From: Pradoshia eiseniae
GTDB taxonomy: Bacteria; Bacillota; Bacilli; Bacillales; Pradoshiaceae
Direction: 5' to 3'
Length of the DNA: 64,000 nucleotides
NCBI RefSeq assembly: GCF_002946355.1
Contig: NZ_PKOZ01000003.1
Location: 269,010-333,009, forward strand
This document shows positions 61,780 to 64,000 of this stretch, piece after piece. The position numbers and the translations under genes are program-made. The notes beneath the pieces are model-generated. The model did not search any database. It was given only the letters and a program-made list of their open reading frames with translations, and was not told the origin of the DNA. How positions within the stretch are numbered: the stretch's first letter is position 1; the number at the start of each line of letters is the position of its first letter.

Positions 61780-63486
61780 ATGTCCTTTGACGGATTTTTC
61801 ACAAGAGCTATGACGGAGGAACTATCCGCCACGCTCAAAAGCGGACGAATCACGAAGATTCACCAGCCCTATAAAAACGAACTCATTCTCGTTGTCAGAG
61901 CTGGCAGAGAGAATCACAAGCTGCTCCTCTCTGCTCACCCAAGCTATGCGCGTGTACAGCTTACCAAGGAAAGTTACGAGAACCCAACAGATGCGCCAAT
62001 GTTTTGCATGCTGCTCCGCAAACATTTGGAAGGTTATTTTATAGAGAAAATCGAGCAGCCTGGACTCGAGAGGCTCATTACCTTTAAGGTACATGGCCGC
62101 AACGAAATCGGAGATCTGGCTCCTAAGCTTCTTATTATTGAAATCATGGGGAAACACAGCAATATCATCCTTGTTGATGAAGAGAAGAACATGATTATCG
62201 ATTGTATCAAGCATGTTCCCCCAGCCTTAAACAGCTACCGGACCTTGCTCCCCGGACAACCTTATGTGCTCCCGCCGGAACAGGATAAATTCAACCCTTT
62301 AGACGATGCTGAGCAGGGATTAACGCATCTGGATTATTTCGCCGGCAGAATTGACAAACAGCTTGTTTCGACCTTCAAGGGTCTATCTCCGCTCCTTGCA
62401 AAGGAAATTACGCATAGAGCAGGCCTTGTAAACCGAGAAACGGTCCCTCAAAGCTTCAAGGCTGTCATGGAGCAAATAAGCGTTCATCAATATGAACCCA
62501 CATTAATCAGCAGCGAATCAAAAGAAGCCTTTTATCTGCTCAATGTGGAGCATATAAAAGGAACAAAGAAGCATTTCGACACCTTAAGCGAGCTCCTTGA
62601 CCGCTTCTATTTCCAAAAGGCAGACCGAGACCGCGTCAAACAGCAGGCCCATGACCTCGAACGTCTCCTTCAAAATGAAAAAGAGAAAAACGAGAAAAAA
62701 CTGCTCAAGCTAAAGGAGACTCTTAGTGACTCCGAAAAAGCAGAGATTTTTAAAAAATATGGCGAGCTAATTACCAGCCATATTTATGCCCTAAAAAAAG
62801 GCATGAAAACAGCAGAGGTCATCGACTTTTACGATGAGAACCAGCCTTCCCTGACGATTGAGCTGAACGAACGGCTAACACCATCGGAAAACGCCCAAAA
62901 ATACTTCGCTAAATACCAAAAAGCGAAGAAATCCGTTGCCTATGTCAACGAACAAATCGAGCTCACCAATAAGGAAATCGACTATCTCGATAACCTCATC
63001 CATCAAATGAATACCGCTTCTCCTAAGGACCTGCAGGAGATTCGCGAAGAGCTTGAGGAAGGCGGCTATGTCAAGAAACGGGTAAGCAAAAAAGGCGGAA
63101 AGAAAAAAGACCTGAAGCCAGCGCTTGATACATACCTATCAAGCGACGGTACAGAGATCCTCGTCGGCAAGAATAATAAGCAAAACGAATACTTAACCAA
63201 CCGCCTTGCGCCAAAAAACGCCCTTTGGTTCCACACGAAGGACATCCCTGGCTCTCACGTCGTTATCCGGGATGCAGACCCAAGCGACCAAACCATCAAA
63301 GAGGCTGCCATCCTTGCCGCCTACTTCAGCAAGGCACGCCAATCAAGCCAAGTACCTGTCGACGCTACATTAATCAGGCATGTCAAAAAACCAGCCGGCG
63401 CCAAACCTGGATTTGTCACCTATGACAACCAAACAACCTATTATGTGACACCAGATGAAGAGCTTGTGCTTTCATTGAAGAAATAA
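61780..63486 (+). CDS. rqcH: Ribosome quality-control protein RqcH (YloA)
   Basis: RqcH binds the 50S-peptidyl-tRNA complex and adds alanine tails that mark stalled peptides. The ATG at 61780 (MSFDGFFTRAMTEEL) follows AAGGTG by 8 nt and gives 568 residues; an ATG six codons earlier lacks a good site. The NFACT-N domain at about residues 1-180 has the GRITKIHQPYKNELI and MFCMLLRKHLEG motifs. At the place of the B. subtilis Asp97-Arg98 pair the sequence reads GLERLI, so Glu97. A coiled coil at about 285-430 and an NFACT-R domain at about 440-540 (VGKNNKQNEYLTNR, DIPGSHVVIRD) follow. Confidence 0.96.
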   Translation: MSFDGFFTRAMTEELSATLKSGRITKIHQPYKNELILVVRAGRENHKLLLSAHPSYARVQLTKESYENPTDAPMFCMLLRKHLEGYFIEKIEQPGLERLITFKVHGRNEIGDLAPKLLIIEIMGKHSNIILVDEEKNMIIDCIKHVPPALNSYRTLLPGQPYVLPPEQDKFNPLDDAEQGLTHLDYFAGRIDKQLVSTFKGLSPLLAKEITHRAGLVNRETVPQSFKAVMEQISVHQYEPTLISSESKEAFYLLNVEHIKGTKKHFDTLSELLDRFYFQKADRDRVKQQAHDLERLLQNEKEKNEKKLLKLKETLSDSEKAEIFKKYGELITSHIYALKKGMKTAEVIDFYDENQPSLTIELNERLTPSENAQKYFAKYQKAKKSVAYVNEQIELTNKEIDYLDNLIHQMNTASPKDLQEIREELEEGGYVKKRVSKKGGKKKDLKPALDTYLSSDGTEILVGKNNKQNEYLTNRLAPKNALWFHTKDIPGSHVVIRDADPSDQTIKEAAILAAYFSKARQSSQVPVDATLIRHVKKPAGAKPGFVTYDNQTTYYVTPDEELVLSLKK

Positions 63487-63500
63487 TGAACGGATAGAGA

Positions 63501-63536
63501 AAAATGCCCTCCTGCTCCTCGGGAGGGCATTTTTTT
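63501..63536 (+). terminator. Terminator after rqcH
   Basis: A 12-bp stem (AAAATGCCCTCC and complement) with a 9-nt loop and a seven-T run on the plus strand, starting 15 bp after the rqcH stop. Confidence 0.93.
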
Positions 63537-63579
63537 GTTGGTTTGCTTGTTGATGCCGGGCATCGGCTTTTCTCATGCT

Positions 63580-63927
63580 TTGTCCACCCTTATCCCACCT
63601 TACCTGCACATAGCCTGGGCGAGGGGTGGGCTTTGCCTGGCTTTCCCCATCCTTCTACCACCCTTTACCCACCTTTCCTACACATAGCCTGGGCGAGGGG
63701 GGCATTGCCTGGCTTTCCCCATTTTTCGTCCACCCTTTCCCCACCTTTCCTACACATAGCCTGGGAAAAGGATGGGCGTTGCCTGGCGGCTTTTCCCATC
63801 CTTCATCCACCCTTATCCCACCTTACCTGCACATAGACTGGGAAAAGGATGGGCATTGCCTGGCTTTCCCCATCCTTCTACCACCCTTTCCCCACCTTTC
63901 CTACACGTAGCCTGGGGAAAGGGGATT
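63580..63927. repeat. Degenerate tandem repeat array downstream of rqcH
   Basis: Five imperfect copies of a unit containing CACATAGCCTGGG (starts at 63607, 63681, 63753, 63830 and 63904; fourth copy has a G-to-A change and fifth CACGTAG). Periods are 74, 72, 77 and 74 bp. The period is not a multiple of three throughout, so the plus-strand frames shift between copies. Each unit has a pyrimidine-rich block (CCACCCTT, CCCACCTT, TTTCCCCATCC) and a purine-rich block (GAAAAGGATGGG in later copies), able to pair with each other. It is not CRISPR-like: the copies are contiguous, without unique spacers. Confidence 0.92.
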
Positions 63928-64000
63928 AAGTCCATATAATTGTGTAAATAAAAAGAGTCATTTTATTCACTCTTGGAAACAATGTTTTTTATCCCAAAAA
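63928..64000 (-). other. Tail of window with a possible minus-strand terminator
   Basis: An AAGAGT/ACTCTT hairpin around 63953-63974 with a 10-nt loop is followed by TTTTTATTT on the minus strand. It may close a gene entering from the right. The remaining sequence is AT-rich without a visible gene. Confidence 0.35.

Noticed and set aside
63504..63910. Overlapping plus-strand frames of 110 and 94 codons through the repeat array, with repeated Pro/His-rich peptides
   Set aside because: They exist because the repeat lacks stops, shift frame between copies, have no ribosome binding site, and start inside the rqcH terminator or the repeat itself.
63580..63927. Repeat array as a CRISPR
   Set aside because: Units are contiguous and degenerate at 72-77 bp, with no unique spacers of regular length and no cas genes nearby.

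Overview
This window is a chromosomal core region of a low-GC, spore-forming, flagellated Firmicute of the Bacillaceae. The gene order closely follows the yloA-to-fla/che segment of Bacillus subtilis. It contains spoVM (a 26-codon sporulation gene), fapR, remA, rqcH, prkC/prpC, codY and the proximal fla/che operon. Nothing looks horizontally acquired: I see no IS element, prophage, CRISPR array, tRNA or rRNA. The genus cannot be named from this sequence alone.

Almost everything is on the minus strand, so transcription runs from high to low coordinates. Read that way, the right edge holds the 73-bp to 77-bp period repeat array (63580-63927) and the plus-strand gene rqcH. Next come a Ca2+-type P-ATPase (yloB-like), yicC, remA, gmk and rpoZ; two tandem terminators separate rpoZ from coaBC. 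A tightly packed block follows: coaBC, priA, def, fmt, rsmB, rlmN, prpC, prkC, rsgA, rpe. Then come thiN, spoVM and the plus-strand rpmB. After these lie yloU, the fakA-like yloV, sdaAB, sdaAA and recG, then the lipid operon fapR-plsX-fabD-fabG-acpP, with a recognisable promoter and FapR operator. rnc-smc-ftsY follow, and ylxM-ffh-rpsP-khpA form the SRP/ribosome group. ylqD-rimM-trmD-rplS-lepB-rbgA-rnhB serve ribosome maturation and secretion.

After a gene-free gap of about 610 bp come sucC-sucD, dprA, topA, trmFO, xerC, hslV, hslU and codY. The codY terminator and an AT-rich regulatory gap lead into flgB-flgC-fliE-fliF-fliG-fliH-fliI-fliJ-ylxF-fliK-flgD. flgD is cut by the left window edge.

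The genes form a housekeeping backbone: translation and ribosome assembly, protein targeting and quality control, chromosome maintenance, fatty acid and phospholipid synthesis under FapR, Ser/Thr phospho-signalling, and flagellar export and basal-body assembly. No convincing new multi-gene system was found. The observations most worth following are the degenerate tandem array downstream of rqcH, an Asp-to-Glu change at the DR motif of RqcH, a tandem duplication inside FlgC, overlap of the recG terminator with the fapR promoter, structured RNA around spoVM and thiN, and the lack of an N-terminal Ser in HslV. Start codons were chosen from ribosome binding sites and family lengths. All promoters and operators are motif-based inferences.
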